Assembly (NCBI GenBank): GCA_013153915.1
Contig: JAADDL010000142.1
Coordinates: 1 to 15,588 of the forward strand
Reading direction: 5' to 3'
Source: Campylobacterota bacterium
Lineage (GTDB): Bacteria > Campylobacterota > Campylobacteria > Campylobacterales > JALSKU01
DNA length: 15,588 nt
Below, piece by piece: positions 7,574-14,710 of this stretch; within the stretch, counting starts at the first letter, position 1, and each line of letters begins with the position of its first letter. The position numbers were made by a program, and so were the translations under genes. Under the pieces are notes generated by a model. That model saw nothing but the letters and a program-made list of their open reading frames with translations, did no database searches and had not been told where the DNA came from.

Positions 7574-8428
7574 CTATCTATTTTTTCTGCTTATAAAAAG
7601 ATTGATAAAGGCTATGATAGTGATAAACAGCACTATCACAAAAGAGACGGCGTTTAGCACGGGTGTAGAGCTAAACTTTATCCTAGAGTACAAATCCACG
7701 GGCAAAGTCGGGTCTGAACCCACCAAAAAGATAGTCGTGTTGAAGTTTGAAAAACTTATCAAAAAAGCGACTACAAAAGCGCCTATGATAGCGGGTCTCA
7801 AAAACGGTATAGTGATATACCAGATAGCTTGAAGTCTGGTAGCTTTCAGGCTCAAAGCCGCCTCTTCCAGCGTCCTATCGAATTTTTTGAGTCTTGCGCC
7901 GACAAGTAGCATCACATAAGTAGCCCCAAAAGAAAACTGCCCCAATACGACAAGCCAAAAACTAGGTCTTAACATCTCTATATCCAACCCAAAGTGCTTC
8001 TCTATGTACGAGCCCACATAAGTGGAACTAAGAAGTATGGAGATACCGAGTATTACACCGGGTATTACAAGCGGAGCTATGGCGAAAAAGTACAACAGCC
8101 CTTTAAACCTAAACTTCTCCTCCTCAAACAAAAGCGCCGCTATAGTGCCTACGATAGTGGAAAGTAGCGCCATAAAAAAACCGGTCTTCAAACTGATAAA
8201 GATACTGTGTATAAGTTCGTCATCGGCAAAAAATCCCGTCCTATCGTCGGTATTGGCAAAAAACCAATCAAGAGTAAAACCTTTCCATGGCAAAGCTATA
8301 AAGTTTGAGTCGTTAAACGCCAAAACCGCTATCGTGATAAGAGGCATAACTAAAAAGATAAAAAATATGATGATATAAATCCTATAACTTATCTTATATA
8401 GGGGTGAATTCGGTAGTGTTCTTATCAT
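7574..8428 (-). CDS. ABC transporter permease, PotC-like
   Basis: This 284-residue inner-membrane protein has about six hydrophobic segments, the first at about 16-38 (YIIIFFIFLVMPLITIAVL). The EAA loop that docks on the ATPase is EEAALSLKATRLQAIWYITI followed by PFLRPAI, near residues 188-213. Size and sequence match the second permease (PotC/PotI) of spermidine/putrescine-type importers. The ATG overlaps the stop of the first permease by 4 bp. It works with the adjacent permease, ATPase and binding protein as one importer. Family membership is secure but the substrate is not. Confidence 0.9.
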   Translation of the reverse strand: MIRTLPNSPLYKISYRIYIIIFFIFLVMPLITIAVLAFNDSNFIALPWKGFTLDWFFANTDDRTGFFADDELIHSIFISLKTGFFMALLSTIVGTIAALLFEEEKFRFKGLLYFFAIAPLVIPGVILGISILLSSTYVGSYIEKHFGLDIEMLRPSFWLVVLGQFSFGATYVMLLVGARLKKFDRTLEEAALSLKATRLQAIWYITIPFLRPAIIGAFVVAFLISFSNFNTTIFLVGSDPTLPVDLYSRIKFSSTPVLNAVSFVIVLFITIIAFINLFISRKNR

Positions 8429-9282
8429 TGTCCGACCCTTTCAAGTTTTTGTCCCGATAGTTTAAGAGCTACCCAAACTATCGCGGAAGAGATTATAAGC
8501 AGTAAAAATCCGAAAGCCGCGCCTTCGTTCCAGTTGAAAGTCGATAAAAATTCATTGTAGATTTGCTCCGTAAACCAAAGCGAACTTTTTCCGCCCAAGA
8601 TATCGGGAGCGACATAATCTCCGATAACAAGCATAAAGACTATGATACTGCCCGAAGTGATACCGGGCATAGAGTAGGGGATAACTATCTTGGTAAATAT
8701 ATCCCACTTGCTCGCTCCAAGGTCGCTTGCCGCTTCTATAAGGGAATTATCGAGGCTATCAAGCGTAGACATGATAGGCACTATCATAAATAAAACGGAC
8801 ATATACAAAAGACCTATTATCATGCTAAAGTCCGTATATAGAAGATGGATAGGCTTATCTATAACGCCGATATACTTTAAAAATTCGTTTATAACACCGT
8901 GGTCTCCGAGTATTATCATCCAACCGTATATGGTAACCAACTCTCCGACCCACAAAGGTATAAGCAAAAGCAGAGTCAAAAATCCCGAATATTTTTTTGA
9001 TACGACCTTTGTTAGATAAAAAGCGACGGGAAAAGCGACGATAAATGTCAAGAAAGTGACGCCTATCGCATAAGCAACCGTGTTTACGAAAGTTAGCCAA
9101 TATATCTTATCTTTAAAAAAGGCAAGATAATTCGCAAGAGAAAACTTAGAGTTTCCCGCATCGTCTTGGACTTGGAAAGAGCTTATCAAAAGGTCTATAT
9201 GAGGCAATATGATAAGAAGCACGAGCCACAAAAGTACGGGAATAATCAAAAGATAAAATGTCGTTTTGTTTTTTTTCTCCAT
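8425..9282 (-). CDS. ABC transporter permease, PotB-like
   Basis: This 285-residue inner-membrane protein has a first hydrophobic segment at about 8-30 (FYLLIIPVLLWLVLLIILP) and five more. The EAA loop reads LIEAASDLGASKWDIFTKIV followed by IPYSMPGI near residues 186-212. It matches the first permease (PotB/PotH) of polyamine-type importers, with the usual long periplasmic loop after the first segment. The gene starts 9 bp after the ATPase stop. Together with the downstream permease it forms the heterodimeric channel. Confidence 0.9.
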   Translation of the reverse strand: MEKKNKTTFYLLIIPVLLWLVLLIILPHIDLLISSFQVQDDAGNSKFSLANYLAFFKDKIYWLTFVNTVAYAIGVTFLTFIVAFPVAFYLTKVVSKKYSGFLTLLLLIPLWVGELVTIYGWMIILGDHGVINEFLKYIGVIDKPIHLLYTDFSMIIGLLYMSVLFMIVPIMSTLDSLDNSLIEAASDLGASKWDIFTKIVIPYSMPGITSGSIIVFMLVIGDYVAPDILGGKSSLWFTEQIYNEFLSTFNWNEGAAFGFLLLIISSAIVWVALKLSGQKLERVGQ

Positions 9283-9291
9283 CTTAAACCC

Positions 9292-10341
9292 TTAAAAACA
9301 TTTAATATTGTCTTGGTGAACGCCGACATTGACCGTATCACCCTCTTTCAAATCATCAAACTGCGCATTTTGAGGCAAAGAGATGAGAAGTTCGTCATTT
9401 TGCTCGGTAAGTGCCGATATCTTAGTGTTCGAACCGTCAAACAGTATGGTTTTCACTTTTGTTTTAAACACTTCGGTATCTTCTAGGTCACCGCTTGGTT
9501 CAAGTATAAAAGCTTCGGGTCTTATATACATCTCTTTCGGAGAAAAATCCAACCCTTTTTTTCTTAGTTTCCAACCGCTTGAGGTCGTAAGATGTTCGCC
9601 GTCTTGTTTTGCTATCTCAAATTTATTGTTTTCACCCACAAAACTAGCCACAAAAGCCGTTTTTGGATTTTTGTATAGATTTTGAGGAGTGTCTATCTGC
9701 TCAAATCTTCCTTTATTCATAACCGCAACCTTATCGCTCATCACAAGAGCTTCGCTTTGGTCATGCGTAATATATATAAAAGTCGTACCTATCTCTTTTT
9801 GCAGAAGTTTAAGCTCGACTTTCATATGCTCCCTAAGCTGTCTATCCAAAGCGCCGAGAGGCTCGTCAAGCAAAAGTATGGACGGTTTCATCACTAAGCT
9901 TCTAGCTATGGCGACCCTTTGTCTTTGACCGCCCGATAGCTCCGTGACTTTTTTCTTTTCAAACCCTTCAAGCCCGACTCTCGAGAGCATATCAAGCACA
10001 AGTCTTTCGATCTCCTCTTTATCCAGTTTTTTTCTTTTTAGACCGAAAGCCACATTTTCATACACATTCATCATCGGAAAAAGCGCTAAGTTTTGGAAAA
10101 CGATATTTACCGGTCTTTTTTCGGGCGGGATGCCTTTGAGGGATTCTCCTTTTATGAGTATATCGCCTTCGCTCTCTTGTATAAAGCCCGATATCATCCT
10201 AAGAAGCGTGGTTTTACCGCAACCCGAAGGTCCCAATATGGAAAAAAATCCTCCCTCCTCAACGAAAAAATCAATATTATCAACCGCCGTAAACTTATCA
10301 AAATGTTTGGAGAGATTTTTGACCTCTAATATCTTATCCAT
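9292..10341 (-). CDS. ABC transporter ATP-binding protein, PotA-like
   Basis: This 349-residue cytoplasmic ATPase powers the importer. Walker A is GPSGCGKTT (37-45), followed by a Q-loop (VFQNLALFP), the signature LSGGQRQRVAIARSL, Walker B ILLLDEPLGALD, and an H-loop (THDQSEAL). After about residue 240 comes a TOBE-type regulatory domain (YIRPEAFILEPSG onward), normal for PotA/UgpC/MalK-like ATPases. The start ATG has AGGAG upstream. The gene is separated from the binding-protein gene by 105 bp holding two inverted repeats, whereas the genes downstream are nearly contiguous. Confidence 0.93.
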   Translation of the reverse strand: MDKILEVKNLSKHFDKFTAVDNIDFFVEEGGFFSILGPSGCGKTTLLRMISGFIQESEGDILIKGESLKGIPPEKRPVNIVFQNLALFPMMNVYENVAFGLKRKKLDKEEIERLVLDMLSRVGLEGFEKKKVTELSGGQRQRVAIARSLVMKPSILLLDEPLGALDRQLREHMKVELKLLQKEIGTTFIYITHDQSEALVMSDKVAVMNKGRFEQIDTPQNLYKNPKTAFVASFVGENNKFEIAKQDGEHLTTSSGWKLRKKGLDFSPKEMYIRPEAFILEPSGDLEDTEVFKTKVKTILFDGSNTKISALTEQNDELLISLPQNAQFDDLKEGDTVNVGVHQDNIKCF

Positions 10342-10360
10342 ATTTGCGACTCCTACAAAA

Positions 10361-10402
10361 AGTATATAAATAAAAATTAGAAAAAATATTTATTTATATA
10401 CT
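10361..10402. repeat. AT-only-loop inverted repeat (14 bp arms) upstream of the ATPase gene
   Basis: The arms 10361-10374 (AGTATATAAATAAA) and 10389-10402 (TTTATTTATATACT) are perfect reverse complements around a 14-base A-rich loop. It lies between the terminator-like hairpin and the ATPase ribosome binding site. It could be an RNA hairpin, a protein-binding site, or a promoter region for the downstream genes, since TATAAA occurs in the arm read on the minus strand. No matching -35 is clear. Confidence 0.6.
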
Positions 10403-10411
10403 CGTTTGAAA

Positions 10412-10441
10412 AACGCAAAGAGAGCAACCTCTCTTTGCGTT
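10412..10441 (-). terminator. Strong stem-loop after the binding-protein gene (terminator or attenuator)
   Basis: The arms AACGCAAAGAGAG (10412-10424) and CTCTCTTTGCGTT (10429-10441) are a perfect 13-bp inverted repeat with a 4-base loop. Read on the minus strand the stem is followed by a short T run (GCGTTTTTC). It begins six bases after the binding-protein stop codon. In operons encoding binding protein then membrane parts, such hairpins partially terminate transcription and protect the upstream message, giving excess binding protein. Confidence 0.8.
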
Positions 10442-10446
10442 GAAAA

Positions 10447-11514
10447 TTATTCGGCTGAAGCCGCTTTTATCTTCTCCAAAGCTTTCGCTTCGATCTCGGC
10501 AAATCCCGATGGAAGAGCATCATACCATTTTATATTTTTGATGGCTTCCGGAGTGTAAGATCTGTTGTAATTAGCTTTGATCTTAGCGTCAAGATACTCG
10601 GACGCACCTTTTGATACCGTCATGTAGCTACTCTTGTTTGTAACATAAGCCGCATTTTTAGGCTTCAATATAAAGTTTATCCACTTATAAGCGGCCTCTA
10701 CATTTTTAGATTTAGCCGGGATAGCAAATGTATCTATCCAGCCAAGAGCTCCGCTTTTAGGACACACGAAATCAACTTCCGGCATTTTGTCGTGAACTTG
10801 CCAGCCTATAGCGTCCCAACCGGACTCAACCCAAACATCTCCACTCATAGCGAGAGCTTTTTGAGTATCGCCGCTTGTCCAGTATGTCTTTACATATTTT
10901 TTTGTCTCGATAAGCTTTTTAGTAACTTTATCTATAAGCTTTTTATATGCGTTTATATCGTTGTAGTACTCAAAAGGGTTGTAGCCCATACCGAAAGCCG
11001 CACCTATAAGGATAGGTCTTTTGAGTCTATATGAAATGTGACCGGCATATTTTGGATTCCAAAGGTCAGACCAGTCGTTTGCTTCGGGAGCCATCTTTTT
11101 GTTGATGATAAGTCCCGTAGTTCCGTAGATATAAGGAACGGAGTAAACTTTATCTCCCACTTTACTAATCTTCTTAGCGGCATTTACCATAGAGTCTATG
11201 ATCTGAGCGGTATTTATCTTGCTATAATCGATAGGCTGATAGATATGAAATTTCTTTTGAACGAATCTTATCCTATCAACACTCGGTTGAGCCAAGTCAA
11301 AACCCGCACCTCTTGTCGCTCTAAGCTTAGCTATCATCTCTTCGTTGTTACTGTACGTAACTTTAACTTTTATACCCGTCTCTTTCTCAAACTCTTTTAT
11401 AAGCGCCTTAGGAGCATACCCTTTCCAAGTAATAAGCCTAAGAGTTTGCTGAGCCAAAAGAGTGCTTGAAGCCAACATAAGCACCGAAGCGCTAACTAAA
11501 ACAATCTTCTTCAT
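10447..11514 (-). CDS. Periplasmic solute-binding protein, PotD/PotF-like
   Basis: The chosen ATG (11512-11514) gives 355 residues beginning MKKIVLVSASVLMLASSTLL, a Sec signal peptide ending at about Ala21. There is no lipobox cysteine, so the mature protein should be soluble in the periplasm. An upstream in-frame start at 11565 would put 17 hydrophilic residues before the signal and has no ribosome site. The family hallmark TWKGY (29-33) resembles the WxxY ligand motif of PotD, and GWIDTFAIPA (258-267) retains a Trp/Asp pair (Trp259, Asp261). The segment that in PotD and PotF carries acidic ligand residues (a DDA/PEEVF-like loop) appears here as SYRLKRP (161-167), which is basic. By-eye alignment therefore suggests a ligand other than a plain polyamine. 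The gene leads the ABC operon. Confidence 0.88.
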   Translation of the reverse strand: MKKIVLVSASVLMLASSTLLAQQTLRLITWKGYAPKALIKEFEKETGIKVKVTYSNNEEMIAKLRATRGAGFDLAQPSVDRIRFVQKKFHIYQPIDYSKINTAQIIDSMVNAAKKISKVGDKVYSVPYIYGTTGLIINKKMAPEANDWSDLWNPKYAGHISYRLKRPILIGAAFGMGYNPFEYYNDINAYKKLIDKVTKKLIETKKYVKTYWTSGDTQKALAMSGDVWVESGWDAIGWQVHDKMPEVDFVCPKSGALGWIDTFAIPAKSKNVEAAYKWINFILKPKNAAYVTNKSSYMTVSKGASEYLDAKIKANYNRSYTPEAIKNIKWYDALPSGFAEIEAKALEKIKAASAE

Positions 11515-11515
11515 A

Positions 11516-11524
11516 ATCACCTCC
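11516..11524 (-). promoter_or_regulatory. Near-ideal Shine-Dalgarno of the binding-protein gene
   Basis: The minus strand reads GGAGGTGAT, one base before the ATG at 11512-11514 counted from its 3' T. The nine bases match the full anti-Shine-Dalgarno complement, and the core GGAGG lies about five bases from the ATG. This fixes the start and predicts high expression of the binding protein. Confidence 0.85.
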
Positions 11525-11561
11525 AAAAATTTTTCTCTACAAATAGTAAAGATCGAACTTC

Positions 11562-11583
11562 GCAATCACAAAATGTCGATTGC
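11562..11583. repeat. Inverted repeat in the leader of the ABC operon
   Basis: GCAATC (11562-11567) and GATTGC (11578-11583) are perfect arms around 10 bases, extendable with one mismatch to TTCGCAATC/GATTGCAAA. It falls just downstream of the predicted transcription start near 11591, a common place for a repressor operator. Confidence 0.5.
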
Positions 11584-11597
11584 AAAACCGTTAACAT

Positions 11598-11626
11598 AAT
11601 TTATCAAAATTAAACTTAATTGTCAA
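11598..11626 (-). promoter_or_regulatory. Sigma-70 promoter of the ABC/phosphodiesterase operon
   Basis: On the minus strand, TTGACA (complement of 11621-11626) is followed after exactly 17 bases by TAAATT (complement of 11598-11603). A consensus -35 is unusual for this group. The predicted start near 11591 leaves a leader of about 77 bases before the ATG. Confidence 0.7.
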
Positions 11627-11763
11627 AATTTTGCGTAAATCAAAATATATGTCATAAGATGTTATTTTAGAATATTAAATTTCGTAGATTTTGGATAATG
11701 ATAAAGCATTTGGCAATCGTACAAATATTGTCAAAATTCAAACTCAGACCCTTTTGCGTACTT

Positions 11764-12945
11764 TTAATCCTTTTTACTGTTTTTATTGATTGTTGTGTTT
11801 GTATCTCTTTTTATATAAAAGACTTTATCTTTGTAGGACTGTTTAAAACTCCATATACGACTGAGCCTTTCCCACTCATTTGCCCAGGCAAAGTATGTCT
11901 CAGGGGTAAAAGATCCGTCTTGTTTGGAGCAGTATTTGGTGTAGTTGTTTAGTTGATCAATTGTATTTTCAGTAATTAGATACTTTCGATTATTTTCACT
12001 TAGATATTTAATATGTCTTTTTTGTTTTACATATTCTCCATAACAATACTTATATGCTTTTTTTAGATCTTCTTTGCTTGGTTTGCCTATGTATTTTAGG
12101 CAGAGGTTGAGCACTTGTTTATAATTTGCTTGCAACTGAACATTGCAATAGCCAAATGGCTTATCTTTATATTCAATATCTCCTATTCCGATAAGGCTTG
12201 TTCCGCCATTATCGATTTGTGGTCTATATCCACTTTTAAGCATCATCTTAAGTATCTCTAATAAATTTCTTCCTTTTGCATAAAAAAAAGGGTTTGCTCT
12301 ATCCCTTGAAACATATCTTTCATTTGGATCAGTTTTACAATAATTTATTTTTGTTGTATTATCTTCATATATCTCTATAGAGTCTATACAAGAATAAAAC
12401 TCTCCGTCTATCCTTGCCTTAACAAACTTAACATCCTCAAACCTCGCACCGTTTGCTATGAGTAGTTTTACGGTTTTTGTGGCGTTGTTTTCTATGGCAT
12501 AGGCAAGAGGAGAGAGTCTGTATCTATCACTTGCATTTATATCCGCTTTTCGTTTTAGCAATTCTCGACTAGTGTTTACATCATTATAAAAAGAGCTATA
12601 CATCAAAGGTGTTCTTTTAGCTAACATTCTTACATCTGCACTTAAGTTATGCTCTTTTAAAAAATCAATCACTCTTTTTGTATCTTTCTTCTCCAGAGCT
12701 TCTCTTAGCGGTATGAGTGTTGCATTTTTCTCTTTGTCTTTTACAATATCGGAGTATCTCATACCAAAGTCATCTACCTCTTCTTGAGTTACATATTCGG
12801 ATAAACCTCTTATTTTGCTTACATTTGTATCGGAGTTTATCGTATAGGTTACTCTTCTTTTTCTTTTTCCTGCACTAGAGATAATAAGATATAGCAGAGG
12901 AAATGCCAATACCACTAATAGTATTACATTGATATATTTTTTCAT
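11764..12945 (-). CDS. Membrane-anchored ankyrin-repeat protein, function unknown
   Basis: This 393-residue protein has an N-terminal membrane anchor (residues 4-23, INVILLVVLAFPLLYLIISS) followed by a basic KRKRR stretch. The basic side after the segment is expected to stay in the cytoplasm, although an uncleaved signal anchor with a periplasmic body is also possible. Two to three ankyrin-like repeats lie at about 85-175: RTPLMYSSFYNDV with ELLKRKADINASD, then LSPLAYAIENNATKTVKLLI with ANGARFEDV. The C-terminal half is rich in Lys, Tyr and Cys and is not recognised. It contains several cysteines (for example in EFYSCIDS, INYCKTD, FGYCNVQ, YKYCYGE and KYCSKQD), which favours disulfides and so a periplasmic body. 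AAGGA lies six bases before the ATG. Codons look more AT-rich than in the flanking operons, and nothing links it to glycerol phosphate metabolism, so it may be a later insertion. Confidence 0.75.
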   Translation of the reverse strand: MKKYINVILLVVLAFPLLYLIISSAGKRKRRVTYTINSDTNVSKIRGLSEYVTQEEVDDFGMRYSDIVKDKEKNATLIPLREALEKKDTKRVIDFLKEHNLSADVRMLAKRTPLMYSSFYNDVNTSRELLKRKADINASDRYRLSPLAYAIENNATKTVKLLIANGARFEDVKFVKARIDGEFYSCIDSIEIYEDNTTKINYCKTDPNERYVSRDRANPFFYAKGRNLLEILKMMLKSGYRPQIDNGGTSLIGIGDIEYKDKPFGYCNVQLQANYKQVLNLCLKYIGKPSKEDLKKAYKYCYGEYVKQKRHIKYLSENNRKYLITENTIDQLNNYTKYCSKQDGSFTPETYFAWANEWERLSRIWSFKQSYKDKVFYIKRDTNTTINKNSKKD

Positions 12946-12980
12946 GGGTTGTCCTTTTGAGGGAGTATTTTATATGTAAG

Positions 12981-13020
12981 TTGTCTTGTTATCTCTTTTT
13001 TATCAAAGATAACAAGACAA
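12981..13020. repeat. Perfect 14-bp inverted repeat in the leader of the ankyrin gene
   Basis: TTGTCTTGTTATCT (12981-12994) and AGATAACAAGACAA (13007-13020) are exact reverse complements around a 12-base loop. No T run follows the stem on either strand, so it is not a standard terminator. It ends 36 bases before the ankyrin gene ATG and lies inside that gene's predicted leader, so it may be an operator or a leader hairpin. Confidence 0.65.
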
Positions 13021-13090
13021 AAAGTATCAAAAGCAGTTTTCATATCTGTTTCCGTTTATATTGTGGGTTAATATTTTGTAAATATGTTAT

Positions 13091-13099
13091 ATTATAGCA
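13091..13099 (-). promoter_or_regulatory. Extended -10 promoter for the ankyrin gene
   Basis: The minus strand reads TGCTATAAT here, a perfect extended -10 (TGnTATAAT). No -35 match is seen at 17 bases. The predicted start near 13084 leaves a leader of about 139 bases that contains the 12981-13020 inverted repeat. Confidence 0.6.
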
Positions 13100-13169
13100 A
13101 GATATTTGGGAATGTTGGGTTATTTTTTGGAAATTTGATAAAAAGATTTTTTGTGTAGCTTTTTTTAGA

Positions 13170-13175
13170 TATAAT
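13170..13175 (+). promoter_or_regulatory. Promoter -10 box of the glpD operon
   Basis: TATAAT preceded by a T run (TTTTTTAGATATAAT, 13161-13175) fits the Campylobacterota pattern of a T-rich upstream region in place of a -35. The predicted start near 13182 gives a leader of about 23 bases before the ATG at 13205. Confidence 0.65.
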
Positions 13176-13204
13176 TCTCACTCAATTTTACATTAGGTCG
13201 CTAT

Positions 13205-14710
13205 ATGCATGAAAGCTCTTTGAAGTTTGATTTGATTGTTATCGGCGGAGGTGCTACGGGAAGCGGGATAGCGCTGGATGCTTCTTTGAGAGGATTAAAT
13301 GTCTTGCTTCTTGAACAAAACGATTTTGCGGAAGGCACGAGTAGCAGAAGCACCAAGCTTGCCCACGGCGGAGTGAGATATCTCGAATATGCCGTAAAAC
13401 ATCTTGACAAAGAACAGTACTCTTTAGTAAAAGAGGGGCTAAAAGAGAGATACAGACTCTTACGCAATATTTCACACCTATCCAAAAAGATATCTTTGAT
13501 AACCCCCATATATAGATGGTGGGAAGTGCCTTATGTGTATATCGGGCTGAAGCTATATGACATGATATCGGGCAAATACAGCATAGGCAAAAGCTCTTTG
13601 CTATCCAAAAAAGAGGCGTTATCCATAAATCCGAATATAAAAAAAGAGGGCTTAAAAGCTTGCGTCAAATATTTTGACGGGGCTTTTAACGACGCAAGAG
13701 CCGTCATAGCGCTGGTGCAATCCGCAAATGAAAAGGGCGCTACCGTCAAAAACTACACTCAAGTTCAAAACTTTATATTTCAAAATGATACCGTTTGCGG
13801 AGTTGAGGCTTATGATAAGATAGCCCAAAAAAGTGTAAAATACTACGCCAAATACATTGTAAACGCCACAGGGGTCTTTGCCGATACCTTACGAAAACTT
13901 GCCGATAAAAACGCAAAAGAGATACTAAGACCAAGTAGCGGGATACATATCGTGCTTGATAAAAAGTTTCTGCCTTCCAAAGAGGGATTGATGATACCAA
14001 AAACAAAGGACGATAGAGTACTGTTTGTTTTACCGTATCTTGGAAAGTGCCTTGTGGGGACTACCGACAAAGAAGATAAAGTCACGCAACACCCCGAAGT
14101 ATCCGATGAAGACATAGAGTATCTACTGGAACATATCAACGGATACTTTGATATGAAGGTTACAAAAGAGGATATACAAGCCTCTTTTTGCGGACTTAGA
14201 CCTCTTGTAGATCTGCACAAAGACGAGGATAGTAGCGAACTGGTTAGAGAGCATATTATCGAAGAGTTGCCTTGCGGACTCTTGACGATAACGGGCGGAA
14301 AATGGACTACATACAGGAGTATGTCCGAAGAGTTGGTGGATATATTGATGAAAAAAATAGGCTCAAATAAAACATCCTCAACAAAAGAGTATAAGCTTGT
14401 GGGTAGCAGATTAGACCAAGAAAAGATATATAAAAAAGCCTTAGAGTTTAGCGATGACAACGAAGCGATATCAAGGCTTGTGTCGCTATACGGAGATAGA
14501 GCCGTCGACATACTAAAGATAGCAAAAGAGGAGGCGGGTTTTGGATATCTTGATGAAAAGTATAAGATATTAAAAGCCGAATACATATACTCGCAAAGAT
14601 ATGAATATGTAAAAAAACCTATCGATTTTGTCTCAAGAAGAGCTTGTATCTCTTTTGTTGATAGAGTCGAAGAGAAAAAGATACTGGATAAGATAGATGA
14701 ACTTTTTTGA
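13205..14710 (+). CDS. glpD: Aerobic-type glycerol-3-phosphate dehydrogenase
   Basis: This 501-residue FAD enzyme oxidises sn-glycerol-3-phosphate to dihydroxyacetone phosphate and passes electrons to quinone at the inner membrane. The FAD site is LIVIGGGATGSGIALDASLR near residues 10-29. The family signature GTSSRSTKLAHGGVRYLE follows, and ASFCGLRPLVD and GGKWTTYRSMSEE are the typical C-terminal substrate/FAD motifs. The length is as expected for GlpD. It has no GlpA-like iron-sulfur tail, so it differs in type from the dehydrogenase at 4185. The TAGG sequence seven bases before ATG 13205 is a modest ribosome site. The gene shares a transcript with the phosphodiesterase gene, which overlaps it by 14 bp. 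Confidence 0.95.
   Translation: MHESSLKFDLIVIGGGATGSGIALDASLRGLNVLLLEQNDFAEGTSSRSTKLAHGGVRYLEYAVKHLDKEQYSLVKEGLKERYRLLRNISHLSKKISLITPIYRWWEVPYVYIGLKLYDMISGKYSIGKSSLLSKKEALSINPNIKKEGLKACVKYFDGAFNDARAVIALVQSANEKGATVKNYTQVQNFIFQNDTVCGVEAYDKIAQKSVKYYAKYIVNATGVFADTLRKLADKNAKEILRPSSGIHIVLDKKFLPSKEGLMIPKTKDDRVLFVLPYLGKCLVGTTDKEDKVTQHPEVSDEDIEYLLEHINGYFDMKVTKEDIQASFCGLRPLVDLHKDEDSSELVREHIIEELPCGLLTITGGKWTTYRSMSEELVDILMKKIGSNKTSSTKEYKLVGSRLDQEKIYKKALEFSDDNEAISRLVSLYGDRAVDILKIAKEEAGFGYLDEKYKILKAEYIYSQRYEYVKKPIDFVSRRACISFVDRVEEKKILDKIDELF

Noticed and set aside
10375..10410. Dedicated promoter for the ATPase-permease genes
   Set aside because: TATA-like words exist in the AT-rich repeat, but no convincing -35 or extended -10 could be placed, so it is not listed as a promoter.
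11515..11565. Longer N-terminus for the binding protein
   Set aside because: It would place a hydrophilic stretch before a classical signal peptide. The near-perfect Shine-Dalgarno sits in front of the inner ATG.
11698..11952. Plus-strand 84-codon frame with hydrophobic content opposite the end of the ankyrin gene
   Set aside because: It lies mostly antisense to a well-supported gene, has no clear ribosome site, and its hydrophobicity comes from the AT-rich complement.
12981..13020. Transcription terminator at the 14-bp inverted repeat
   Set aside because: No T run follows on either strand and no gene ends just upstream on either strand. It is better placed as a leader element.
13843..14586. 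Long minus-strand frame of 247 codons within glpD
   Set aside because: It is serine-rich low-complexity translation of the glpD antisense strand. glpD itself shows all family motifs.
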